64,000 nt of DNA from Undibacterium umbellatum (GCF_014284125.1 NZ_JACOFX010000014.1:1-64000); one strand, 5' to 3'; shown: positions 1 through 13,253, counted from the stretch's first letter. Notes: generated by a model from the sequence alone, not told the origin. Made by a program: numbers and translations.

Positions 1-574
1 GGCTACCACGGTCTGAGTGATGAATCAGACCAGGCGGTGGTCGTTTATTGCTGACAGCCTTCCACAATGCTTTTGCTGTCAAGGCTTGTGTCATGCGTTC
101 TCCCATGGCATAGCCGACAATCTCGCAGGTATAGACATCCTTGATTCCTGCCAGATAAAGCCATCCTTCACCAGTGCTGATATAGGTGATATCGGTCACC
201 CATACTTCATTTGGGCTGCTTGGGGCAAATGTCTGGTTCAACAAGTTTTCTGCTACAGGAAACTGGTGATTCGAGTTGGTTGTCGCCTTAAATTTCTGCT
301 TCTGTTTGCAACGCAAGGCCAGTACCCGGCGCAACCGGATAATGCGATCGCGACCAGCTTTATACCCTTGCGCCGCCAGCTCCGGTTGCATACGCAATGG
401 GCCATAAGTCTCCCGGCTTTGCTTGTGAACCGCTGCAATGGCAAGCTTGAGGCGTTCATCCACCTTGGCACGTTCCGACGGAATGCTGTTTAGCCAGGCA
501 TAGAAGCCGCTACGGGAGACGCCAAAGCTGCGACACAAGCTGGCAATGGGATAATCGAGTCGCATGGTCTTCAT
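1..574 (-). CDS. IS3-family transposase OrfB (DDE integrase domain), partial
   Basis: The frame opens at an ATG at 574 that overlaps the orfA stop (ATGA) and runs off the left edge. The translation starts MKTMRLDYPIASLC and contains the HTH_21-like stretch with YGPLRMQPEL. The first catalytic aspartate of the rve/DDE core is in VWVTDITYIST, and the segment reaching the edge, LIHHSDRGS, carries the second. In IS3 elements this domain is normally made as an OrfAB fusion by -1 frameshifting and catalyses strand transfer. The -1 frame is open from the slippery site into this reading frame. The catalytic glutamate would lie outside the window. Confidence 0.88.
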   Translation of the reverse strand, partial: MKTMRLDYPIASLCRSFGVSRSGFYAWLNSIPSERAKVDERLKLAIAAVHKQSRETYGPLRMQPELAAQGYKAGRDRIIRLRRVLALRCKQKQKFKATTNSNHQFPVAENLLNQTFAPSSPNEVWVTDITYISTGEGWLYLAGIKDVYTCEIVGYAMGERMTQALTAKALWKAVSNKRPPPGLIHHSDRGS

Positions 575-882
575 GAACGCGTATTTGGCAGCGACTCCTG
601 CGCAAAGTACGCTGCCGCCTTTTTTACGATATCGCGCTCCATCTTTGCCTGGGCCAGCTCCTTGCGTAGTTTGGCGACTTCCGCTTCGAGTTCCAGCACC
701 GTCCGACTTCCTGGGGCAGTCTTCTGTGTCTGCCCACTCTTGGCCGCATTTACCCAACCTACCAAAGTCCCTTTCGGAATGGCGATACGAGATGCCGCTT
801 CCTCTAGTGTCAATCCTTGTGCCAGCACAAGTTTCACTGCTTCTTCCCGCAATTCCGGTGTATATCTCTTTTTCTGTTTCAT
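571..882 (-). CDS. IS3-family transposase OrfA (HTH_Tnp_1)
   Basis: A 103-residue protein. The N-terminal helix-turn-helix (KRYTPELREEAVKLV, EEAASRIAIPKGTLVGWV) binds the IS ends, and a C-terminal leucine-zipper-like helix (LELEAEVAKLRKELAQAKME) mediates oligomerisation. It ends in DIVKKAAAYFAQES, the usual OrfA tail. The Lys-Lys codons AAA AAG at 624-619, preceded by an A, form the canonical frameshift heptamer. A good Shine-Dalgarno sequence (AGGAG) precedes the ATG. Confidence 0.9.
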   Translation of the reverse strand: MKQKKRYTPELREEAVKLVLAQGLTLEEAASRIAIPKGTLVGWVNAAKSGQTQKTAPGSRTVLELEAEVAKLRKELAQAKMERDIVKKAAAYFAQESLPNTRS

Positions 883-967
883 TATTTCTCCTGATCGTTT
901 ATTTTAACAAACAGGAATGTCCTAAAAAATCAGGATACCTCAGTGCTAGCAAACGAATGACGGTCTT

Positions 968-1270
968 ATGCAGCCAGCAAATATCCTGAAAATTGAAACT
1001 CTAAACGAAGCTTGGCGAGATAAAAACTCGGTCATGCTGCATGCATGCTTTCAACTATTGAAGGATTGCGTCGAGAAAGGACAGCTTTTCTCCGGACATG
1101 TAGATCTGGATGTGGATGAAAGACATCGTTGCGCCAAGATAGAAATTAAAGAATTGTATGAGTGGTGGCTTTCTTATAGTGAGCCGGATATTCCTGATCA
1201 AGAGAGTTATGAGATAGAAACACAGATGTTGATACGCCTGGTGAAGGTGAGATGGGTTTTGTGGACTTAA
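968..1270 (+). CDS. Small hypothetical protein, possibly 5'-truncated
   Basis: A 100-residue open frame that starts soon after the IS end. It is acidic and rich in charged helices, with a tryptophan-rich patch (ELYEWWLSYSEPD). The arrangement H-x-x-FQLLKD-x-VEK, then DERHR, then ELYEWW resembles small uncharacterised proteins I associate with phages and accessory DNA; that is recollection, not a search result. No Shine-Dalgarno sequence is obvious before the ATG, so the gene may have lost its real 5' end when the IS arrived. The C-terminus looks natural. Function unknown. Confidence 0.45.
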   Translation: MQPANILKIETLNEAWRDKNSVMLHACFQLLKDCVEKGQLFSGHVDLDVDERHRCAKIEIKELYEWWLSYSEPDIPDQESYEIETQMLIRLVKVRWVLWT

Positions 1271-1304
1271 CGGGAAGCAAATTAATTTTGCCCTCCTGTC
1301 CTGT

Positions 1305-1850
1305 TTAAGACAAAGCCAAATCCACAATCCCCTGCGCCTCCGCCACTATCTCATTCAAATGCTGTTCGCCCTTGAAGCTCTCTGCATAAATCTTGTAGAT
1401 TTCCTCTGTCCCTGAAGGACGGGCGGCGAACCAGCCGTTGTCGGTGATGACTTTTACGCCGCCTATGGCTGTCATATTGCCGGGGGCGGTGGTGAGGATG
1501 TCTGTGATGTTGTCGCCTGCCAGCAATTTGCTGGTGATCTGTTGTGGTGATAGCTTGGACAGGGCTTTTTTCTGGGCCGGGGTGGCGGGGACTTCTACCC
1601 GTATGCTGACGAGTTTGCCAAATTCTTGTGTAAGCTGTTCATATAGCTGGCCGGGGTCGCGGCCGGATTTTTTCTTTTAGTTCTCCTGCCAGCAGGGCGG
1701 CGACTATGCCGTCTTTGTCTGCCGTCCATGCGTACAAAGCTGGCTCCTGCGCTTTCTTCGCCGGAAAACCCCAGGTTGCCATCAAACTGGCTTGGGGCGA
1801 ACCATTTGAAACTGACGGGCATATCGTATAGCTTGCACCCCAGTCGTCGA
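1305..1850 (-). pseudogene. pgm: 3' remnant of phosphoglucomutase, frameshifted
   Basis: Three pieces in different frames match successive parts of the C-terminal half of alpha-D-glucose phosphate-specific phosphoglucomutase. They are KLYDMPVSFKWFAP...GFSGEESAGASF (about 1835-1735), TADKDGIVAALLAGE (about 1722-1681) and SGRDPGQLYEQLTQEFGKL through ITDNGWFAARPSGTEEIYKIYAES to the stop at 1305. At least two frameshifts separate them, one near 1730 and one in an A-rich run near 1670. Everything upstream of the sugar-binding GEESAG loop is missing. The phosphate-binding PSGTE loop is intact, but no functional enzyme can be made. A sequencing indel could explain the frameshifts but not the missing 5' half. 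Confidence 0.8.
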
Positions 1851-2138
1851 GTCACATGTTCTCTGGGCACTACTTACGGTTTCTACTTCTCCATTAAGAG
1901 CATTAACCAAGTGTGCATTTGCGCCGACATAACACTTTTCCACTATTCCACGAATGACATAGTCAGCACTATTTGCACGAATAATCCGATAATCCTTGCG
2001 GGGTGAAAGTACGCAAGACTGAATTACAACTTCGTCTCCCCCATTGGTGTTTCTGCCCTGATCGTCACGCCTGAAATTCTCTGAAGCGTGACGACCTGCA
2101 AAGCAATTCCCCTACTGCACTATCTCATTCTGTGGATG
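1851..2138. other. No clear gene; possible coding remnant on minus strand
   Basis: About 290 bases between the pgm remnant and czcA. On the minus strand one frame stays open from about 2118 into the pgm remnant and reads plausibly like protein (GDEVVIQSCVLSP, YVGANAHLVNALNGE). It has no start codon and I recognise no family. It may be another gene fragment joined to the pgm fragment near 1855. I see no terminator for the czc operon. Confidence 0.25.
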
Positions 2139-6892
<4,754 letters not shown>

Positions 6893-6900
6893 ACAAAATC

Positions 6901-8178
6901 CTAGAATGAAGATGTGGCAGTGAACAGGCTGAACTCACTGTCACCCAGATAAGCTTCGATTTCAGCAGCAGCACGCTGCGCTTCTGACAGGCTGCGCAAA
7001 TATTGCGCCCTGGCTTGCAGTAATGAACGCTGGGCATCCAGCACATCCATGAAATTGAACTTGCCATATTCAAAGCCCTTGATGGCAAGCTCATATGCCT
7101 GCTGAGCACCGGGCAGCATGGTTTTTTTCAGCATCTCAGCTTCTTCTCTGGCCAGGCTCAGGCGTTGATGGGCTTGCAGCACTTCGCCATGCAGGCGGTT
7201 TTCTGTGGCTGTCAACTCATCCCTGGCCTTGTCTGCGCGGCTCAGTGCTTCTTGCAAATTGCCCTGGTTGCGGTCGAACAGGTTCAGCGGGATGCTGATG
7301 CCGACGATGGCCTGGTTACGGCCGGTTTGCTGTTCGCGCTTGCTGCCTATGCTTACAGTCAGGTCGGGGACTTGTCTGCTTTTTTCCAGTGCAGACATGG
7401 CGACGCGCTTGTCCACTTCCAGTTGCGCGCGTTGCATCAATGGTGATCGTGCCAGGGCTTGCGTCAGTTTTTGCATGCTGGGCAAGGCGGGCAAGGTATG
7501 GAATTCAGCCTGCAATTGCTGCTCAGCAGCCAGCTTGTTACCCATGGCTGTTGCCAGACCTTGCCTGGCTATCAGCAATTCACTATTGGCTTGCGCCAGT
7601 TCCACGCGCACACCAGATTCGGCGATGCCTGCCCTGGTGGCTTCCAGTGGCGGGATTTTCCCCAGATTGACCTGGCGGCTGGCAGCATGGCTGGCGCGTT
7701 GTGCCAGCTCTAGCGACGCTGTCGCCATGCGCAGGCGTTCTTCTGCAATCAGCACAGCAAAAAATTGCGTGGTGACTGCCGCTCTGATCTCGGCTGATTT
7801 GATAGCCAGCTCATTCAGGGCTGCTCTACGGCTATGCTCAGCGACACTGATGCGTGCGCCGCGTTTGCCACCCAGTTCCAGTGCCTGATTGATTTGTATG
7901 GTGATACTGCGGCTATCCTGCCTGGCATCTTCCACGAGCGCAGACAGTTCAGGGTTGGGCATGACGCCTGCCTGGCGCAATGCGCCTTCACTGGCTTGTA
8001 CTTCACGCCTGGCTGCAGCAATGTCGGGATTGTTGGCAAGCGCCTGCCTTAATGCAGCGGTCAAGGGGAGCACGGCAGCGCTGGTTGGGGGCGGTGAATT
8101 TTGTATCTGTGCAGATGCTGGCAACAGCATGGCACACAGCATTACAGCTACTAAAGCTGATGGTAATAATTTTTGCAT
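6901..8178 (-). CDS. czcC: CzcC-type outer-membrane efflux channel
   Basis: A TolC-like outer membrane factor of 425 residues. I chose the ATG at 8178 because it gives a clean signal peptide (MQKLLPSALVAVM...LPASAQ) and has AGGAG eight bases upstream; an upstream ATG at 8292 would add an unlikely leader. Two OEP repeats follow, rich in Ala/Leu/Gln coiled helices (ALRQALANNPDIAAARREV; ALEKSRQVPDLTVSIGSK). It is the channel component of the Czc tripartite pump and sits between czcI and czcB. Confidence 0.93.
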   Translation of the reverse strand: MQKLLPSALVAVMLCAMLLPASAQIQNSPPPTSAAVLPLTAALRQALANNPDIAAARREVQASEGALRQAGVMPNPELSALVEDARQDSRSITIQINQALELGGKRGARISVAEHSRRAALNELAIKSAEIRAAVTTQFFAVLIAEERLRMATASLELAQRASHAASRQVNLGKIPPLEATRAGIAESGVRVELAQANSELLIARQGLATAMGNKLAAEQQLQAEFHTLPALPSMQKLTQALARSPLMQRAQLEVDKRVAMSALEKSRQVPDLTVSIGSKREQQTGRNQAIVGISIPLNLFDRNQGNLQEALSRADKARDELTATENRLHGEVLQAHQRLSLAREEAEMLKKTMLPGAQQAYELAIKGFEYGKFNFMDVLDAQRSLLQARAQYLRSLSEAQRAAAEIEAYLGDSEFSLFTATSSF

Positions 8179-8325
8179 GGCATTCTCCTGGAATAACGAA
8201 AAGGAAGAATCCAGCAAGTCGCTGTCATGTTTCTTTCTGTTGCAATGCGTGACGCTACACGTAGCAAGATACGTGGCGAAACTCAATAACAAAGAGGACT
8301 GGTGTAGACAGATAGCTCGCCGGAC

Positions 8326-8691
8326 TTAGGCGAAGGCCATCCATTTGGGACGTTCAGGTTGTGCCAGAAAAGGCGCGGGAGTTTGTAAAGATGCTGCACT
8401 GAGCTGATAGGCAATCAGCGGCGACTGGCTGATTAATAAATTTGAAGAATAGGTGCCAAGAGGGCTAGGTGTGCACGACGCGCAATCGGTGTGAGAGGCT
8501 GATTTTTTTTGTGACTTGTCCGCAGATTTGTCTGTATGTGCATCGCCATCCGCGGCCTCATGTTCATGCGGGTGATGACCAAAATGTTGCGCGCTCTTGT
8601 CTGTCTCATGCATGCAATAGGCACTCGCCACCGCCCAGCTGAGCTGGAGAGTGAAGGCAAGGATGATCATAAAGACAAATTTCTTAAGCAT
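8326..8691 (-). CDS. czcI: CzcI-like small periplasmic metal-responsive protein
   Basis: About 121 residues from the ATG at 8691. It has a signal peptide (MLKKFVFMIILAFTLQLSW...ASA), a His/Asp-rich centre (HFGHHPHEHEAADGDAH) and a CASC pair, the pattern of CzcI-type proteins that precede czcCBA and are thought to tune its expression. The upstream ATG at 8766 is rejected because that reading frame would run over the promoter elements at 8758-8788. It is first in the operon, 147 bases before czcC. Confidence 0.8.
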   Translation of the reverse strand: MLKKFVFMIILAFTLQLSWAVASAYCMHETDKSAQHFGHHPHEHEAADGDAHTDKSADKSQKKSASHTDCASCTPSPLGTYSSNLLISQSPLIAYQLSAASLQTPAPFLAQPERPKWMAFA

Positions 8692-8757
8692 GCGCGAATT
8701 ATAAACCTTAAAGCAATTGTGTATTCTCGGTGGCCAGAATAACTGTAGCCATGCTTC

Positions 8758-8788
8758 ATTAAACACCCTGTAGCAACTACAGAGTCAA
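8758..8788 (-). promoter_or_regulatory. MerR-family type operator-promoter for czcICBA
   Basis: On the minus strand a -35 TTGACT (8788-8783) and a -10 TTTAAT (8763-8758) are separated by 19 bases that hold the dyad CTGTAG-TTG-CTACAG followed by GGT. An over-long 19-bp spacer with a central dyad is the hallmark of promoters untwisted by MerR-family activators. The sequence closely resembles CadR/PbrR/ZntR targets. Transcription would start about 60 bases before czcI. Confidence 0.8.
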
Positions 8789-8931
8789 GGCTTTCCTGGA
8801 AAATTCATACCTTAGTGAATAAGCTTTCTGTTCTACAATGCGCGATACACAAAAAGCTTTGCAATCCTGATGAGTGTCGGGTGTAGGCTTTCGCTTGAAC
8901 ATCATTGTATTTTTCTACTCCAGATTTTTCC

Positions 8932-10188
8932 ATGACTTTTGCTAACCTGGGCCTTAGCCCTGAACTCTTGCTTGCAGTGGCAGCGCGCCAATATACGCTT
9001 CCTACTGCGGTGCAGACTGAGGCTATTCCTGCCGTACTGGCTGGTCAGGATGTCATGGCACTGGCGCAGACTGGCTCGGGCAAGACAGCCGCCTTTGCCT
9101 TGCCATTATTGCAGCGCCTGCAACAAGACATGGAAGAGGGCAGCAAGCAGCGCAAGGTTAAAGTGCTGGTCCTGGTGCCTACCCGTGAGTTGTCGGGGCA
9201 AGTGGGGCAAACCATCGAAACCTTGGCAGAGCACTTGCCAAAAAAATTAAAAGTCGCTGTGATCTATGGCGGTGCGTCCATCAATCCGCAAATGATGCAT
9301 TTGCGGGGCGGTGCAGATGTTGTCATCAGTACACCAGGCCGCTTGCTTGATTTACTGGATAACAATGCCTTGTCCTTGCAGCATGTCAGCACGCTGGTGC
9401 TGGACGAGGCAGACCGCTTGCTGGACCTGGGTTTTGCCGATGAAATCAAGCGCATACTCGAACAATTGCCCGCACAGCGGCAAAATCTGTTTTTCTCTGC
9501 CACTTTTTCGCCTGCAGTAAAAAAGCTGGCCCTGGCTTTGTTGCATGAGCCTAAGCGCATAGCGATTGCCGATCTGACTGAAAACCTGCCAGACATCGCG
9601 CAAAGGGCGATTGCGGTGGATGCCGACAAGCGCACCCGGCTATTGGTGCACCTGATCAAAGAGCAACAATGGGAACGTGTACTGGTTTTTGTCGCCACCA
9701 AATATGCCAGTGATACGGTGTCGAATAAGTTGAAAAAAGCTGGTATCAAGACCGAAGCCTTTAACGGAGATGCCAGTCAGGGCGCGCGCCAGCATATGCT
9801 GGCTGACTTCAAGGCGAATCGCATCCAGGTGCTGGTCGCTACTGATCTGGCGGCACGTGGTATTGATGTTGCCGGTCTGCCTGCCGTCGTCAACTACGAT
9901 TTGCCGCGCTCGGCAGATGACTACATCCACCGTATAGGTCGTACCGGCCGCGCCGGCGCCAGTGGGTGTGCAATCAGTTTTATCCTTGCCGAACATGAAA
10001 TGCATTTCCGCCTGATAGAAAAACGCCAGGACAAGCGCGTCCCACGCGAAACGCTCGCAGGTTTTGAGCCCAGCCAGACATCAGGCGACATGACTCCAGA
10101 AGAGACCGATGCGCCAACTGGCGGCATCAAGGGCAAGCGCAAGAGCAAAAAAGACAAGCTGCGCGAGCTTGCAGCGCAAAACAAATAA
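8932..10188 (+). CDS. rhlE: DEAD-box RNA helicase, RhlE-like
   Basis: An ATP-dependent RNA helicase of 418 residues if started at the ATG at 8932 (MTFANLGLSPELL); an in-frame ATG at 8905 is possible. All core motifs are visible in order: a Q-motif region, AQTGSGKT, PTRELSGQ, LDEADRLLDLGF, FSATFS, and HRIGRTGRAG. The C-terminus is a short lysine-rich tail (KGKRKSKKDKL) that would bind RNA nonspecifically. RhlE-type helicases act in ribosome assembly and RNA decay. It stands alone, divergent from czcI. Confidence 0.92.
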   Translation: MTFANLGLSPELLLAVAARQYTLPTAVQTEAIPAVLAGQDVMALAQTGSGKTAAFALPLLQRLQQDMEEGSKQRKVKVLVLVPTRELSGQVGQTIETLAEHLPKKLKVAVIYGGASINPQMMHLRGGADVVISTPGRLLDLLDNNALSLQHVSTLVLDEADRLLDLGFADEIKRILEQLPAQRQNLFFSATFSPAVKKLALALLHEPKRIAIADLTENLPDIAQRAIAVDADKRTRLLVHLIKEQQWERVLVFVATKYASDTVSNKLKKAGIKTEAFNGDASQGARQHMLADFKANRIQVLVATDLAARGIDVAGLPAVVNYDLPRSADDYIHRIGRTGRAGASGCAISFILAEHEMHFRLIEKRQDKRVPRETLAGFEPSQTSGDMTPEETDAPTGGIKGKRKSKKDKLRELAAQNK

Positions 10189-10762
10189 TGTCTGGATTGG
10201 CCTGGCTGCTAGAAATGGCATGCAGAGTCGCAATGACGTGAAGAGTTCCACCAGCTTCAACTACGATAGTAGTTGTCAAGTTCATGCGTGCTCAAGAGAC
10301 AAATTTACAACGGAAAATGGAAGTGCATGTTATTTGTGCATTTCTGATTGTATGGTGTAGAGCCAGTTATTGAAAAGTCTTGAGTGGCAGAGAAAATATT
10401 TATGTAAATCAATGACTTGATTAAATTGGCTTGAGTCATTTTGCGTGGTTTTAAGATGCTCAGACGGCTGTTTCTTCCAATCGTTGCAAAGTATTTTGCG
10501 TATTTTTTCAGCAACTTCTAATCATTCGGCAACTGACTCGAATATATCTCTTGCTTTGTGAAAAAATGTTGCCGCAATTCATCTGATGCTATAATTCTGC
10601 TTAATTGATGTGCAGAACTTACTTGTCGTACATCCAATCACCCTCCCATTCCTGTCCCAAAGTACGTCATTGACGGCACTTGTTTGTCTGCTATCGCATA
10701 CATGTCTGACCGGTCATAAGCATCTTGATGCTTTGGGCATTTGTATTTTCTATCGAGGCTTT
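10189..10762. other. 574-base intergenic region, no gene seen
   Basis: Only short, unconvincing frames occur on either strand between the helicase and phnD. The one signal is a promoter-like pair before phnD, listed separately. Confidence 0.5.
10569..10595 (+). promoter_or_regulatory. Possible sigma-70 promoter upstream of phnD
   Basis: TTGCCG at 10569 and a perfect TATAAT at 10590 are separated by 15 bases, a short spacer. A transcript from here would carry a leader of about 160 bases before phnD. Seen by eye only. Confidence 0.35.
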
Positions 10763-11740
10763 ATGTTTAAAAAAATTCTTCCCCTGACACTGCTTGTTGG
10801 CAGTATGTTTGTCACTGTTGCCCATGCCGCAGAAAAACTCACGGTTGGCCTTATCGCCACCACCAGTATCGAGGACACGCGCAAGCGCTGGCAGCCATTG
10901 CTGGATGATCTGGCAAAAAGCACAGGCACGGAAGTGAGTGCTGCCATCTCTTCCAACTACAGTGAGATCGTTGCTGGCTTGAAAGAAAACAAGATACAAG
11001 TCGCCTGGCTGAGCAGCAAGGTCGCCCTGGATGCCGTTGAAGATGGCAAATCGACTGTGTTTGCACAAATGGTGAAAAGTGATGGCTCACGTGGCTATAA
11101 TTCTTTGCTGATCGCTTCCAGCAAGAGTGCATTGACGACTTTTGATCAGGTTTCGGCCAAGCCTGGTGTGTATGTATTCTCCGATGGCGACAAGAAATCT
11201 ACTTCTGGTTATCTGGTGCCTGCTTATTATTTGTTTGCTAAAAATAAAATAGATATCAATAAGCTGTTCAAGAAGGTCAATGTCGGTAACCATCAAAGCA
11301 ATTTTGCGGCTGTCACTCAAGGTGACGCTGATGTGGCTACTTTTAATTCTGAAGAGATGGATCGATTAAAAAAAGAAGCGCCTGAGCAAATCGCTAAAGT
11401 GCGCGTTATCTGGACTTCACCTCTAATACCCAATGATCCTATTTTGTACCGCAAGGACTTGTCGCCAGCCTTGAAAACCCGCATCGAAGATTTCTTTGTC
11501 AATTATGGCAAGCAAAAGCAGGCGCAGGTGGTACTGAAAGATATTCTGAATTTGTCTGGTTTCCAGCGCTCTACAGATGCGCAGTTGAAACCAATTGCTG
11601 ATTTGACATTATTTAGCCTCTTGCGTGAAAACCTCAACAATCCAGGACTGACCGATGCTCAAAAACAAAAGAAGTTTGATGAAGTCAGCGCCCGTTTTGG
11701 CAAACTGAGTTTCGTGCTGGAAGCTTCTCGCATCAAATAA
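10763..11740 (+). CDS. phnD: PhnD-like phosphate/phosphonate ABC transporter substrate-binding protein
   Basis: A periplasmic binding protein of 325 residues. The ATG at 10763 starts a clear signal peptide (MFKKILPLTLLVGSMFVTVAHAA); longer frames upstream lack one. The fold is the type 2 periplasmic binding fold of PhnD, with LTVGLIATTS, a Lys-rich first lobe, KPGVYVFSDGDKKSTSGYLVP and ATFNSEEMDRLKK. The neighbouring genes include no phnC ATPase or phnE permease, so its transporter partner is elsewhere or the protein has a sensing role. Substrate not determinable. Confidence 0.85.
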   Translation: MFKKILPLTLLVGSMFVTVAHAAEKLTVGLIATTSIEDTRKRWQPLLDDLAKSTGTEVSAAISSNYSEIVAGLKENKIQVAWLSSKVALDAVEDGKSTVFAQMVKSDGSRGYNSLLIASSKSALTTFDQVSAKPGVYVFSDGDKKSTSGYLVPAYYLFAKNKIDINKLFKKVNVGNHQSNFAAVTQGDADVATFNSEEMDRLKKEAPEQIAKVRVIWTSPLIPNDPILYRKDLSPALKTRIEDFFVNYGKQKQAQVVLKDILNLSGFQRSTDAQLKPIADLTLFSLLRENLNNPGLTDAQKQKKFDEVSARFGKLSFVLEASRIK

Positions 11741-11968
11741 TAAAAATAGTTCCAGGTAATTTGTATTAAAAGCTGAAATAAATGCAATGAATAGGGTAAT
11801 TTCACCGCAATCGGGCCTAATTTATTGTTTTTTTATAAAATTTATAAAAAAATTTCTCACTTTTGTACATTAATGTGTCAACTGAATGGCGAACCGGTGC
11901 GTTTTTGGACTAAAGAATCTTTGCTGACACCTTCCTTTAAGCAAAGTTTCCCTTTAAGGAGTCAGAAA

Positions 11969-12310
11969 ATGATTTACGAAATACTGGTTCGCCCTTCGGA
12001 CAACAGCAAGAAAATGACTTCAGATCATTTGATCTGGATAGAAAGCGACATGACTACCCGTTCCTTCGAGAACTGGTTGCGTGAAAAATCCTTGCTGGAT
12101 GGTAGTGGCCATGCGCCTGTAGCGCGCTGGAGCATAGTGCAGACTCAGCGTCCCGCACATTTCAATCTGGCGACACAAGCAAAAGCCCTGAAGAGCCGTA
12201 TTTCTGAATTGATGACTGGTACACCAGAAATCGTTGCAGTACCGGATGCATCCCGTGCGCTCAAAGCTTTCCGCTTGAAAAGCCCGGTTCAAGAACTCAT
12301 CGCTGCCTGA
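11969..12310 (+). CDS. Small conserved-looking hypothetical protein
   Basis: 113 residues from the ATG at 11969, chosen because AAGGAG lies eight bases upstream; a longer frame from 11825 lacks a ribosome site. The protein (MIYEILVRPSDNSKKMTSDH...) has no signal peptide, membrane segment or motif that I recognise. It alternates predicted beta strands and amphipathic helices and ends RLKSPVQELIAA. A 10-bp hairpin follows 15 bases after the stop. Confidence 0.6.
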   Translation: MIYEILVRPSDNSKKMTSDHLIWIESDMTTRSFENWLREKSLLDGSGHAPVARWSIVQTQRPAHFNLATQAKALKSRISELMTGTPEIVAVPDASRALKAFRLKSPVQELIAA

Positions 12311-12324
12311 TAAAGCGGGATTGC

Positions 12325-12351
12325 CAGCTTTCCGATTGCACCGGAAAGCTG
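12325..12351. repeat. Perfect 10-bp hairpin between hypothetical gene and RAYT
   Basis: CAGCTTTCCG (12325-12334), a 7-base loop, then CGGAAAGCTG (12342-12351). No T-run follows, so it is not a standard terminator on the plus strand. With the next hairpin it may form a REP-like pair near the RAYT gene. Confidence 0.7.
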
Positions 12352-12393
12352 TCGCGCCTCCCAAAAGACTATATAGAGCATAGACAGACCATG

Positions 12394-12419
12394 GCCATGT
12401 CCTGTGATCAGGGCATGGC
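12394..12419. repeat. 11-bp hairpin upstream of RAYT
   Basis: GCCATGTCCTG (12394-12404), loop TGAT, CAGGGCATGGC (12409-12419); all pairs match except one T/G wobble. It lies about 135 bases before the RAYT start. Confidence 0.7.
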
Positions 12420-12554
12420 AGGTATGCTTCGTTGTTCGCATTTGTTGCTGACGTCAATGGCATTATTGCTGCCAATGACACAGTACAGATAAGTTTTGAC
12501 AAGATAGTCAGATGCCAAGCACAATCCAGACTCTTTTGGATTGCCTGCACACAC

Positions 12555-13253
12555 ATGGCCAGATTAGCCCGTTTAGTTATTCCGCATCAGCAACATCATG
12601 TTATCCAGCGTGGCAATGCTGGTGCCTTGATTTTCCAGGATGCCGAGGATTACAACAGTTTCCTGGACTGGCTCAAGCAAGCTGCCAGGCTGTTTGACGT
12701 CGCCATCCATGCCTATGTATTGATGCCAGACCACCTGCATTTGTTACTGACCCCCGGTGATGAACCAGGACTGGGCAAGATGATGCAATGGTTGGGCCGT
12801 CACTATGTCCCTTATTTTAATCGTAAATACCAACGCGCTGGTACCTTGTGGCAGGGGCGTTATCGCGCCACAGTCATTGAATCCGCGACCTACTTCATTC
12901 CCTGCAGTATCTATATGGAAAGCAATCCTCTGCGCGCCAGTCTGGTGCAGGATTTGCTCGATTACACCTGGTCCAGCTACCGTCATCATGTAGGCCTGAC
13001 TATTGACCCCCTGATCACCGACCATAGCTGTTACTGGGCATTGGGAAATACACCTTTCCAGCGCGAAGCTGCCTATAAGCAGAGTCTGGAGCAGGGTTTG
13101 TCAAGCACGCAAATCAGCGAAATCACCCAGGCCACCACCAAGGCCTGGATGCTGGGCTCATCCAGATTCAAGATAGAAATGAGCAAGCTGACGGAGAGGA
13201 GGGTAGAGCCAGTCAAGCGCGGCCGACCTCGCAAAACTCAGGAAATCATTTAA
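12555..13253 (+). CDS. REP-associated tyrosine transposase (RAYT, Y1_Tnp)
   Basis: A 232-residue single-strand HUH endonuclease of the IS200-like Y1 family. It starts MARLARLVIPHQQHHVIQRGN, the standard RAYT opening. The metal-binding HUH motif is His60-Leu-His62 within MPDHLHLLL, and Tyr120 in IYMESNPLRASLV is the likely nucleophile. A basic tail (KRGRPRKTQ) ends the protein. RAYTs are usually single-copy domesticated enzymes linked to REP palindromes rather than mobile ISs. Hairpins upstream and repeated CCCCAATTAAA motifs downstream are candidate substrates. Confidence 0.9.
   Translation: MARLARLVIPHQQHHVIQRGNAGALIFQDAEDYNSFLDWLKQAARLFDVAIHAYVLMPDHLHLLLTPGDEPGLGKMMQWLGRHYVPYFNRKYQRAGTLWQGRYRATVIESATYFIPCSIYMESNPLRASLVQDLLDYTWSSYRHHVGLTIDPLITDHSCYWALGNTPFQREAAYKQSLEQGLSSTQISEITQATTKAWMLGSSRFKIEMSKLTERRVEPVKRGRPRKTQEII

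Larger units (their letters stand above)
1..935 (-). mobile_element. IS3-family insertion sequence, partial at window edge
   Basis: Two overlapping transposase frames on the minus strand (orfA 571-882, orfB 574 to beyond the left edge) have the layout of an IS3-family element. A slippery heptamer A AAA AAG lies at 625-619 in the orfA frame, the expected site for the -1 frameshift that makes the OrfAB fusion. The outer boundary near 935 is a guess: I could not pair terminal inverted repeats because the other end is outside the window. The element lies beside gene fragments, consistent with local rearrangement. Confidence 0.85.

Noticed and set aside
968-1270. Toxin or antitoxin assignment for the small gene beside the IS
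   Set aside because: No toxin-family motif and no partner gene; left as hypothetical.
8692-8766. Longer start for czcI at 8766
   Set aside because: It would place the start within the promoter -10 region and remove the signal peptide from the N-terminus.
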